From: Ruminococcus sp.
Lineage (GTDB): Bacteria; Bacillota; Clostridia; Oscillospirales; Ruminococcaceae
DNA length: 64,000 nucleotides
NCBI GenBank assembly: GCA_017626015.1
Contig: JAGAJO010000009.1
Span: forward strand, 62,001 to 126,000
Reading direction: 5' to 3'
Under the pieces are notes generated by a model that had not been told where the DNA came from, did not search any database, and worked only from the letters and a program-made list of their open reading frames with translations. This document shows, in pieces, positions 51,872 through 59,397 of the stretch. Position 1 is the stretch's first letter; every line of letters starts with the position of its first letter. The translations under genes were made by a program, and so were the position numbers.

Positions 51872-52185
51872 ATGAAAATTCTGACTGGATAGTTGAGGGA
51901 ACATACCGTGAAAGTCAGAGATCTCTTTATGATTATGCCGATAAGATAATTTTTCTTGATACGCCGCTACGTAAGAGATATTTCAGGATTGTTTTCAGAT
52001 TTATCAGGCAAAAACTGGGCGTAGAGAGGTGTCATTATAGATCCGATCTTAATATGCTGAAAATGATGTTCAAGTGGACTTCTGAATTTGAGAGATACCG
52101 TGAGTCTCACGAACGCAGATTGATGCAGTATAAGGATAAGCTGATCTGGATAAAAAGTCCCGAAGAGCTGAAAGACAGACTTTAA
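51872..52185 (+). pseudogene. Broken P-loop nucleotide kinase-like gene (FlaR/adenylate kinase-like)
   Basis: Right after the T-box a CGGAGGAAAA ribosome site leads into ATG at 51872, but this frame stops after six codons (MKILTG). In another frame, from about 51871 to the stop at 52183-52185, lies the C-terminal part of a P-loop kinase-like protein: DWIVEGTYRESQRSLYDYAD, KIIFLDTPLRKRYFRIVFRF, FERYRESHERRLMQY and LIWIKSPEELKDRL. This resembles the second half of FlaR/adenylate kinase-like proteins. The P-loop half is missing, so an internal deletion with frame change probably removed it while keeping the gene's start. The only in-frame ATG would give 44 residues. Confidence 0.7.
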
Positions 52186-52198
52186 CAGGAGTGATGCT

Positions 52199-53083
52199 AT
52201 GCAGACGGTTCCCTGCAAGACAATTTTACAGAAAAATAAGTCTTCAGAATGGTTCGGCAACGACTATAATATGAATCTGTACCGAGGCTGCTGTCATGGC
52301 TGTATTTACTGCGACAGCAGGAGCGAATGCTACCGCATTGATAATTTCGATACGGTTAGAGCAAAGGAAAACTGCATAGAGATCCTCCGTGATGAGCTGA
52401 GACGAAAGGTGAGAACAGGCGTTATCGGAACGGGAGCAATGAGCGATCCGTACAATCCCTTTGAGAAAACGGAACGGCTGACAGAGAAAGCGCTTATGCT
52501 TATCGACGCTTATAATTTCGGCGTAACGGTGATCACAAAGTCCGATCTGATCACAAGGGATATCGACCTGTACAAGCAGATCTCGGAGCATTCTCCCGTG
52601 CTTTGCAAAATGACAGTAACGACCTGTGACGACAGACTGTGCCGTATGATCGAACCCAATGTCAGCGTTTCAAGCGAACGTTTTGACGCTCTTGCGAAAA
52701 TGTCCTCTGCGGGACTTAAAACAGGGATAACCTTAATGCCAGTCCTGCCTTTTATAGAGGATACAGCAGAAAACATTCTGGGGATCGTGCGAAAGGCTTA
52801 CCAATGCGGAGTAAATTACATATATCCTGCGTTTGGAATGACCACTCGTCAGAACCAGCGGGAGTACTACTACAGCAAGCTAGACAAGCTTTTTCCGGGA
52901 CTGTCGGATAAGTACCGCTCATACTACGGAGAACGCTACGAATGCGCTTCCCCCAATGCAAGAAAGCTGTGGGGAATATTCACCAGAGAGTGCAAACAGT
53001 ACGGAATTTTGTACAATATGAGAGAGATAATAGCCGATTACAAGCGTGGCTACGGCGATATGCAGTTAAGCTTTTTTGATTAG
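52199..53083 (+). CDS. Radical SAM protein, SPL-like (Rv2578c-type)
   Basis: A 294-residue radical S-adenosylmethionine protein. The cluster motif is CCHGCIYCDSR (about residues 31-41), with the three cysteines of CxxxCxxC that bind [4Fe-4S]. Around it are FGNDYNMNLYRGC and IGTGAMSDPYNPFEK, a stretch typical of the spore photoproduct lyase-like family, and VTVITKSDLITRDIDLY further on. Members are widespread, mostly of unknown substrate; this one lacks the DNA-lesion features of true spore photoproduct lyase. AGGAG lies before the start. It is the first intact gene after the tyrosine T-box and shares the transcript with the nitrilase-family gene and tyrS. Confidence 0.85.
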   Translation: MQTVPCKTILQKNKSSEWFGNDYNMNLYRGCCHGCIYCDSRSECYRIDNFDTVRAKENCIEILRDELRRKVRTGVIGTGAMSDPYNPFEKTERLTEKALMLIDAYNFGVTVITKSDLITRDIDLYKQISEHSPVLCKMTVTTCDDRLCRMIEPNVSVSSERFDALAKMSSAGLKTGITLMPVLPFIEDTAENILGIVRKAYQCGVNYIYPAFGMTTRQNQREYYYSKLDKLFPGLSDKYRSYYGERYECASPNARKLWGIFTRECKQYGILYNMREIIADYKRGYGDMQLSFFD

Positions 53084-53121
53084 ATAGTTTTTTATATATT
53101 ATGTGAAAGACGGTTGAATTT

Positions 53122-54000
53122 ATGATAAACAAAGATATTTTTACTGCAGCACTTTTGCAGCTTCTGCCTGAAAAAAGCCTTGAAGAAAACAAGGTCAAGG
53201 GTATCGAAGCCTGTAGAAAGGCAAAGCAGATGGGTGCGGATATAGCCGTGTTTCCGGAAATGTGGAGCATAGGGTATGATCCTGATAAGTTTTCAAACGA
53301 CTTTGCGGTATCTCCCGACGACGGTTTTGTCAAAGCGTTCGGAGAGCTTGCAAAAGAGCTTGATATGGCGATAGCGGTTACGTATCTTGAAAAATTTCAG
53401 CCCGCTCCCAGAAATACTGTCGAGATATTCGACAGATCCGGCAATTCTGTCATGAGGTATGCAAAGGTCCACACCTGCGATTTTGGAGACGAAAGGGTCC
53501 TGACTCCCGGAGAGGATTTTTATTCCGTCGGGCTTGATACAAAAAACGGCGTCATAAAAATTGGAGCAATGATCTGCTACGACAGGGAGTTTCCCGAAAG
53601 TGCAAGAATTTTAATGCTTAAAGGCGCAGAAATAATTCTTGTACCCAACGCCTGTCCTATGGAGATAAACAGACTTTCACAGCTCAGAGCAAGAGCGTAT
53701 GAAAATATGATCGGTATCGCTACCGTAAATTATCCGAAGGGTCAGCCTGACTGCAACGGGCATTCCTCCGCATTTGACGGAGTTGCTTACAGACCGGATG
53801 AATGCGGCTCAAGAGATACCCTGATCATCGAGGCAGGCGAACAGGAGGGAATCTATCTTGCTAGCTTCCCGATAGACGAAATACGTGAATACCGAAGCCG
53901 TGAGGTACACGGAAACGCTTACCGCCGTCCGAATAAATATACTATTATAGTATCGGAGGAAAAGAACGATCCCTTTATAAGAGAGGATCACAGAAACTGA
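53122..54000 (+). CDS. Carbon-nitrogen hydrolase (nitrilase superfamily)
   Basis: Cytoplasmic amidase-type enzyme of 292 residues. The Glu-Lys-Cys triad is present: Glu in IAVFPEMWSIGYD (about Glu46), Lys in RYAKVHTCDFGDE (about Lys115) and Cys in GAMICYDREFPESARIL (about Cys153). Other signatures: AVTYLEKFQP, VPNACPMEINRLSQLRARAYENM and NGHSSAFDGVAY. The superfamily cleaves amides, nitriles or carbamoyl compounds; ranges such as N-carbamoylputrescine amidase or omega-amidase cannot be told apart here. It has no own promoter and follows the radical SAM gene by 38 bases and precedes tyrS by 27, so it belongs to the tyrosine-controlled unit. Confidence 0.88.
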   Translation: MINKDIFTAALLQLLPEKSLEENKVKGIEACRKAKQMGADIAVFPEMWSIGYDPDKFSNDFAVSPDDGFVKAFGELAKELDMAIAVTYLEKFQPAPRNTVEIFDRSGNSVMRYAKVHTCDFGDERVLTPGEDFYSVGLDTKNGVIKIGAMICYDREFPESARILMLKGAEIILVPNACPMEINRLSQLRARAYENMIGIATVNYPKGQPDCNGHSSAFDGVAYRPDECGSRDTLIIEAGEQEGIYLASFPIDEIREYRSREVHGNAYRRPNKYTIIVSEEKNDPFIREDHRN

Positions 54001-54027
54001 TAATTAATTAAATTGGAGGAATATAAA

Positions 54028-55248
54028 ATGACATTATTTGAGGAACTTCAGAGACGAGGACTTCTCGCACAGCTTACCGACGAGGAAGAGATCAAGGAGC
54101 TTATAAACGCAGGAAAGGCGACATTCTATATAGGCTTTGACCCTACGGCTGACAGTCTCCATGTCGGACACTTTATGGCGCTCTGCCTTATGAAACGTCT
54201 GCAAATGGCTGGAAACAAGCCTATCGTCCTTATCGGCGGAGGCACAGCTATGATAGGCGACCCCTCGGGCAAGACCGATATGCGTAAGATGATGACAAAG
54301 GAAACTATCAACCACAATGTTGAATGCTTTAAAAAGCAGATGTCTCATTTCATTGACTTTTCAGAGGACAAGGCTATCATTGTAAACAACGGCGACTGGC
54401 TGCTTGATCTTAACTATGTTGACGTTCTCCGTGATGTGGGTGCCTGCTTCTCGGTAAACAAAATGCTTACATTTGAGTGCTACAAGCAGAGAATGGAAAG
54501 GGGACTGACTTTCCTTGAGTTCAACTACATGATAATGCAGTCCTACGATTTCTATAAGCTGTTTACCGATTACGGCTGCAATATGCAGTTCGGCGGCGAC
54601 GATCAGTGGGCGAATATGCTTGGCGGTACCGAGCTTATCAGAAAGAAGCTGGGCAAGGACGCTTACGCTATGACAATTACGCTCCTGCTCAATTCAGAGG
54701 GAAAGAAAATGGGCAAGACGGAAAAGGGCGCAGTATGGCTTGATCCGGAAAAGACTTCACCCTACGATTTTTACCAGTACTGGAGAAACGTTGCGGACGC
54801 AGACGTTATCAAGTGCCTGAAAATGCTTACCTTTGTTCCTATAGAGGAGATCGAGGAAATGGAAAAGCACATGGAGGGTGCTGAATACAACAAGGCTAAA
54901 GAGCTGCTTGCTTACGAGCTTACAAAGCTTGTTCACGGCAAAGAGGAGGCAGACAAGGCTGACGCAGCCGCTAAAGCTATCTTTGCAGGCGGCGGGGACA
55001 GCGCAGATATGCCTACAACAACGCTTACCGCAGACGACGTTGATGCAGACAACAAGATCGGGATCCTTACAATGCTGGTAAAAGCGGGTCTTTGCTCTTC
55101 AAACGGTGAGGCGAGACGTCTTGTAACGCAGAACGGCATTGCCGTAAACGGTGAAAAGTTTACCGACCCCAAGGGAATGATCGATCTTTCTGAACCGGTA
55201 ACGGTAAAAAAAGGCAAGAAGGTTTTCCATAAGGTAATGCTGGGATAA
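54028..55248 (+). CDS. tyrS: Tyrosyl-tRNA synthetase
   Basis: Charges tRNA-Tyr with tyrosine. The ATG at 54028, behind TTGGAGG, gives 406 residues beginning MTLFEELQRRGLLAQLTD; an ATG at 54013 lies before the ribosome site. The class I signatures are HVGHF (residues 45-49, HIGH type) and KKMGKTEKG (KMSKS type), with YDFYKLFTDYGCNMQFGGDDQWANM between them. An S4-like RNA-binding domain closes the protein (about 345-406, CSSNGEARRLVTQNGIAVNG). It is the last gene of the T-box transcript and is followed by a terminator. No second T-box lies directly upstream. Confidence 0.97.
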   Translation: MTLFEELQRRGLLAQLTDEEEIKELINAGKATFYIGFDPTADSLHVGHFMALCLMKRLQMAGNKPIVLIGGGTAMIGDPSGKTDMRKMMTKETINHNVECFKKQMSHFIDFSEDKAIIVNNGDWLLDLNYVDVLRDVGACFSVNKMLTFECYKQRMERGLTFLEFNYMIMQSYDFYKLFTDYGCNMQFGGDDQWANMLGGTELIRKKLGKDAYAMTITLLLNSEGKKMGKTEKGAVWLDPEKTSPYDFYQYWRNVADADVIKCLKMLTFVPIEEIEEMEKHMEGAEYNKAKELLAYELTKLVHGKEEADKADAAAKAIFAGGGDSADMPTTTLTADDVDADNKIGILTMLVKAGLCSSNGEARRLVTQNGIAVNGEKFTDPKGMIDLSEPVTVKKGKKVFHKVMLG

Positions 55249-55253
55249 GATCA

Positions 55254-55290
55254 TAAATGCAGCGGATATTCCGTCCGCTGCATTTTTTTG
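55254..55290 (+). terminator. Terminator of tyrS
   Basis: AAATGCAGCGGA pairs with TCCGCTGCATTT around a short loop and is followed by a run of seven T. Confidence 0.9.
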
Positions 55291-55332
55291 TGTGCAGAAT
55301 GTTATGTTTTTGTAAATTTTGATTTTCGTTAC

Positions 55333-55361
55333 TTGACGTTCAATTACACAGCTGATATAAA
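55333..55361 (+). promoter_or_regulatory. Promoter of the GH42 gene
   Basis: TTGACG (55333-55338) and TATAAA (55356-55361) are 17 bases apart; each differs from the consensus at one position. The start codon is about 60 bases downstream behind AGGGGG. Confidence 0.78.
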
Positions 55362-55422
55362 GTATATAAGTAAATGGCTCTGCGTCAATTAATGCAGATA
55401 TTATTTTTCAGGGGGTTTATTT

Positions 55423-57378
55423 ATGATCATTGGTGTTGACTATTATCCCGAGCATTGGGACGAGGATATGTGGGAAAAGGACATACGTCTTATGGCGGAA
55501 ACAGGCGTAAGTGTTGTAAGGATCGCCGAATTTGCATGGTGCAGGATCGAGCCGCAGGAGGGTTGCTTCGATTTTGAATGGCTTGACAGAGCAGTGGATC
55601 TGCTTGAAAAATATGGATTGGATATAATTATGTGTACGCCTACAAACTGTCCGCCCTTATGGCTTTACGAAAAATATCCTTCGGCAGTGATCAAGGATCA
55701 CAGCGGAAGACCCATTGAGACAGGGATAAGGGGACACAGATGCTATAACGATCCTGATTTTGTAAGGCTTAGCAGCAGAGTAGTCGATGTTATGACAAAG
55801 CGCTACGGCAAAAGAAAGTCCGTCAAGGCATGGCAGATCGACAATGAGCTTGAATCAAATATATGCGGCTGTGATACCTGCACGCAAAGATACCGCAGCT
55901 GGCTCAAGGACAGGTACGGAAGCCTTAAAGAGCTCAACAACGCATACGGAAACACCGTGTGGAGCGGGGAGTTTTCTTCGTGGGAGCAGATAAAGCCTCC
56001 GGCTGAAGGCTACAACAGGGCATGGCTCAATCCGGGATATATGCTTGATTATCTCCGTTTTGCCTCCGACGACATGATAGAGTTTGTCAGAACTCAGGCT
56101 GAAATAATACGCAGAAACTGTCCGGAAACAGTGATAACTACCAACAGCTGGTTCTGCGAGAAAATGCCGGATCTTCACAAAACCTTTAAGGAGCTTGATT
56201 TTGTTTCCTACGACAACTATCCTCCGTTGAGGCTGCCCGATAACGGAGAGGAATACTACTCTCATTCCTTTCATCTTGACTTCATGAGGGGAATTTCAAA
56301 CAAGAATTTCTGCATTATGGAGCAGCTTAGCGGAGCAATGGGTTGCTGGATGCCTATGACGCATACTGTTTATCCCGGAATGATAAAGGGATATTCTCTT
56401 CAGGCATTTGCTCATGGAGCGGATGCAGTTTTACACTTTCGCTGGAGAACTGCCTGCAAGGGCGCCGAAATGCACTGGCATGGTCTTATCGACCACAGCA
56501 ACGTTCCCGGAAGGAGATTTTACGAATTTGCCGATCTTTGCAAGGAGGCCCGCAGTCTGGAAAGGATAAGGGGTACCGGTATCAGGTCGGACGTGGCAGT
56601 GCTTTACTCATACGATTCGGATATGGCTCTAAGGCTTCAGCCTCAGACAGACGGTTTTTATTATTATGATCAGCTTAAGGCTTATCACGGCGGCTTTTCA
56701 TCGTGCGGTGTCAACGTTGATATTATTTCGGCGGAATGTGATCTTTCAAAATATAAAATTGTCTGCGCTCCTGCGCTGTACGTCTGCCCGGAGAACCTCC
56801 GCAGGCGGCTGGAGGAATATGTTGAGCAGGGCGGAACGCTTATTATTACCTGCCGCAGTCTGGTCAAGGATGAAAACAACAACTGCATAATGTCACAGCT
56901 TCCTGCCGGATTTGACGGAATTTCAGGCTGCTGCGTTTCTGAATACGACCCTGTAGGCTATGACAGAATGACAGTAGAAGGCAATGACGGAAACGTATAT
57001 CAGTGTACATGCTGGTGCGATATACTGAACTGCACCGGAGCGGAGCCGATACTCACATACCGTGACGGATTTTATAAGAACAGCGCAGCAGCGTCTGTCA
57101 ACTGCTTCGGCAAGGGGAATTGTTATTACATAGGAACTGTGCTTTTTAGGGATTTCTACCGTCGCCTCGCACAGAAGATCCTAAGCGATCGTAAAATTGA
57201 ATTTTTCCCGCAGCTGCCGGGATCAGTGGAAATAACCGTCCGTGAAAATGAATATTCGACATACTATTTCTGCTTTAATAATTCGTACAAGCAGGTAAAA
57301 TTTGTTTTTAAGGGCGAATGTCTGGAGCTTGCACCGTTTGAAATGAAGGTCAGGGAAGTAACAAAAAATCAGCTTTAA
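55423..57378 (+). CDS. Beta-galactosidase, glycoside hydrolase family 42
   Basis: Cytoplasmic retaining hydrolase that removes galactose from short oligosaccharides imported by transporters. The 651-residue protein starts IIGVDYYPEHWDEDMWEKDI, the usual GH42 start. The acid/base Glu is Glu142 in WQIDNELESN and the nucleophile is Glu300 in FCIMEQLSG; CGCDTC supplies cysteines of the trimer's zinc site. A trimerisation domain (about 380-590) and a small C-terminal domain follow. No signal peptide is present. It heads a three-gene group with an rRNA methyltransferase and GH113, so galactose release may accompany mannan use. Confidence 0.95.
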   Translation: MIIGVDYYPEHWDEDMWEKDIRLMAETGVSVVRIAEFAWCRIEPQEGCFDFEWLDRAVDLLEKYGLDIIMCTPTNCPPLWLYEKYPSAVIKDHSGRPIETGIRGHRCYNDPDFVRLSSRVVDVMTKRYGKRKSVKAWQIDNELESNICGCDTCTQRYRSWLKDRYGSLKELNNAYGNTVWSGEFSSWEQIKPPAEGYNRAWLNPGYMLDYLRFASDDMIEFVRTQAEIIRRNCPETVITTNSWFCEKMPDLHKTFKELDFVSYDNYPPLRLPDNGEEYYSHSFHLDFMRGISNKNFCIMEQLSGAMGCWMPMTHTVYPGMIKGYSLQAFAHGADAVLHFRWRTACKGAEMHWHGLIDHSNVPGRRFYEFADLCKEARSLERIRGTGIRSDVAVLYSYDSDMALRLQPQTDGFYYYDQLKAYHGGFSSCGVNVDIISAECDLSKYKIVCAPALYVCPENLRRRLEEYVEQGGTLIITCRSLVKDENNNCIMSQLPAGFDGISGCCVSEYDPVGYDRMTVEGNDGNVYQCTCWCDILNCTGAEPILTYRDGFYKNSAAASVNCFGKGNCYYIGTVLFRDFYRRLAQKILSDRKIEFFPQLPGSVEITVRENEYSTYYFCFNNSYKQVKFVFKGECLELAPFEMKVREVTKNQL

Positions 57379-57433
57379 ATTATTTTCTTGAAAAAATTCA
57401 GTATCTGTGTTATAATTATACGGGTGATAGATC

Positions 57434-58267
57434 ATGTATGTATGTCCCGTATGCGGAAAAAAACTAAAGCGGCATGAAAAAAGCTGGCACTGTCAGAACG
57501 GTCACAGCTTTGACATTGCCAAAAAAGGATATGTAAATCTTCTTACCACGGCAGGAAGAAATCCAAGGAATTCAGGCGATAACCCTCAGATGGTAAAGGC
57601 GAGAACAGAGTTTCTGGACAGAGGATATTATACTCCGCTTGCCGAAAAGACTGCGGATATTATGTCGGAGCTGGTAAAAAACATAGACAGACCGGTTATA
57701 ATCGACAGCGGCTGCGGCGAGGGTTTTTACACATCGGCGTACGCAAAAAGGCTCGGGAAATGCAGCTTCTGGGGTATTGATATTTCAAAAACCGCCGTAG
57801 CGCACTGCATGACGAGGGTCCATACGGAAAATATCGTAAACTGTCAGTTTGCGGTAGCATCGTCATTCAGCTTGCCGTTCAAGGATAAGTTTGCGGATAT
57901 TATTGTATGCACCTTCGCTCCGGTATCCAATGACGAGTATGCCCGTAAGCTTAAGGATAACGGACGGCTTGTGGTTGTGTCGCCGTCTCCGAGGCATTTG
58001 TTCGAGATGAAAAGCGTGCTTTACGATATGCCGTATGAAAACAAGCCTAACGTATACGGTCTGAATAAATTTGATCTGACGGATGAAACCTTTCTTGAAT
58101 ATACCGTTAGGCTTGAGACCAAGGAGGATATATGCAGCCTTTTTGCGATGACGCCGTATTTTTATAAAACGTCGGAGGCTGCGGCGAAAAGGCTGAACAC
58201 CCTTGAATATCTTGACATTACCTGCGGATTTGTAATTCAGACATATACTAAGAAAAGAGGTTTTTAA
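57434..58267 (+). CDS. 23S rRNA guanine-N1 methyltransferase, RlmA type
   Basis: SAM-dependent methyltransferase for a guanine in hairpin 33-35 of 23S rRNA (G745 or G748, depending on the subfamily). The N-terminus MYVCPVCGKKLKRHEKSWHC is the characteristic zinc finger with Cys4, Cys7, Cys20 and His24. GYVNLLT follows as in RlmA, then motif I IIDSGCGEGFYTSAYA and the segment ADIIVCTFAPV. In 277 residues it has normal length. RlmAII-type enzymes confer tylosin resistance in producers, but the subfamily cannot be settled here. It sits between two glycoside hydrolase genes and ends one base before the GH113 start. Confidence 0.88.
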   Translation: MYVCPVCGKKLKRHEKSWHCQNGHSFDIAKKGYVNLLTTAGRNPRNSGDNPQMVKARTEFLDRGYYTPLAEKTADIMSELVKNIDRPVIIDSGCGEGFYTSAYAKRLGKCSFWGIDISKTAVAHCMTRVHTENIVNCQFAVASSFSLPFKDKFADIIVCTFAPVSNDEYARKLKDNGRLVVVSPSPRHLFEMKSVLYDMPYENKPNVYGLNKFDLTDETFLEYTVRLETKEDICSLFAMTPYFYKTSEAAAKRLNTLEYLDITCGFVIQTYTKKRGF

Positions 58268-58268
58268 T

Positions 58269-59237
58269 GTGAACAGAAATGTATTCTGCAAAGGCTATAC
58301 ATGGGGATTTTTTTCAAAGGATGGTGAACTGCTTACTGATGCCGCTGAGGAGTCCATGAAAAGGCTTGCCTCCAACGGTCTTGACTGGATATGTATACCG
58401 GTCAACGGCTGGCAGGAGACCTTTGCAAGTACCACAATTTTTTCCCTTTACGGATCAACTCAGACTGATGAGGAGATCGTTCATGCTGTTGAAATGGCTA
58501 AATCACTGGGACTTAAGGTGTGCCTTAAGCCGATGGTAAACTGTCTTGACAGGGCGTGGAGGGCAAGGATCGATTTTCCCACGGAGGAGTGCGGTTACTG
58601 GGAAAAGTGGTTCAGGTCATATAATAATTTCATGCTGCACTATGCGAAAATAGCAGAAAAAACAGGCTGTGAGATGCTTTGCACAGGCTGTGAAATGGCG
58701 GGAATGGATAAGCAGTCCGCATACTGTCTGGATATGATCTCAAAGGTGCGGAAGGTCTACAGCGGACTTATTATGCATAATATAAATCACGGTGACGAAT
58801 TCAGATTTGACTGGCTCGGCGCAGTGGATATAATAGGAATAAGCGCATATTATCCTGTGACTGACACGAAAAACAAGGGAATAGAAACAATGCGCAGAAA
58901 GTGGTCAGAGGCAGTTAAGGTACTGGAAAAATGCCATGAGCATTATGGCAAGCCTCTTATGTTTGCAGAGATCGGTGTGAGAAATGAGCAAGGCTGCACC
59001 ATGTACCCGTGGGATTTTCATTACAGAACGGAGCTTCCGAAGGATGAACAGGAGCAGTCTGATTTTTATGAGACTGCTATGGAGGCGACATGGGATAAGG
59101 AATGGTTCTGCGGTTATTTCTGGTGGGACTGGAAGGCTGTTCTTCCACCGATAGAAAAGGCTAAGGAAAACAGGGATTTTACTGTTTACGGTAAGCTTGC
59201 AGAGCAAACGCTGAAAAAGTGGTATACAACAAAATAA
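58269..59237 (+). CDS. Glycoside hydrolase family 113-like protein (probable beta-mannanase)
   Basis: The 322-residue TIM barrel resembles GH113 enzymes that cut beta-1,4-mannan or manno-oligosaccharides. The proposed acid/base is Glu142 in CTGCEMAG and the nucleophile Glu234 in MFAEIGVRNEQ; FFWWDWKAVL-like YFWWDWKAVLPP is the typical final strand. LKPMVNCLDRAWRARI also matches the clan A conserved strand. It lacks a signal peptide and thus would act on imported manno-oligosaccharides. Translation starts with GTG at 58269, behind AAAGAGG and one base past the methyltransferase stop, so the two are coupled. A strong terminator follows. Confidence 0.85.
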   Translation: MNRNVFCKGYTWGFFSKDGELLTDAAEESMKRLASNGLDWICIPVNGWQETFASTTIFSLYGSTQTDEEIVHAVEMAKSLGLKVCLKPMVNCLDRAWRARIDFPTEECGYWEKWFRSYNNFMLHYAKIAEKTGCEMLCTGCEMAGMDKQSAYCLDMISKVRKVYSGLIMHNINHGDEFRFDWLGAVDIIGISAYYPVTDTKNKGIETMRRKWSEAVKVLEKCHEHYGKPLMFAEIGVRNEQGCTMYPWDFHYRTELPKDEQEQSDFYETAMEATWDKEWFCGYFWWDWKAVLPPIEKAKENRDFTVYGKLAEQTLKKWYTTK

Positions 59238-59240
59238 AAT

Positions 59241-59287
59241 AAATATCGGGACTGCTGCATTTCAGAATGCGGCGGTCCCGATATTTT
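59241..59287. terminator. Bidirectional terminator
   Basis: AAATATCGGGAC...GCATT faces AATGC...GTCCCGATATTT over about 20 pairs with two mismatches and is followed by TATTATC. It ends the GH113 transcript and lies beyond pcrA's 3' end. Confidence 0.85.
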
Positions 59288-59312
59288 ATTATCTGAGCGG
59301 TATTGCGGGGAG

Positions 59313-59334
59313 TCGGATTTCCCGGGAAATCCGA
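59313..59334. repeat. 22-base perfect palindrome
   Basis: TCGGATTTCCC/GGGAAATCCGA is an uninterrupted perfect palindrome between the terminator of the GH113 gene and the pcrA stop. It has no loop and no adjacent T tract on either strand, so it is not a standard terminator; it could be a protein-binding site. Another copy is not seen in the window. Confidence 0.5.
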
Positions 59335-59397
59335 AATATTTTCAGACAAATTACCGCAAGACAAGCTGCTTTTCCGGTAATCGCCGGGTCTGCTATA

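Noticed and set aside
52054-52185. 44-codon ATG frame in the kinase remnant
   Set aside because: It is the C-terminal piece of a larger kinase-like sequence that continues upstream, without a ribosome site of its own.
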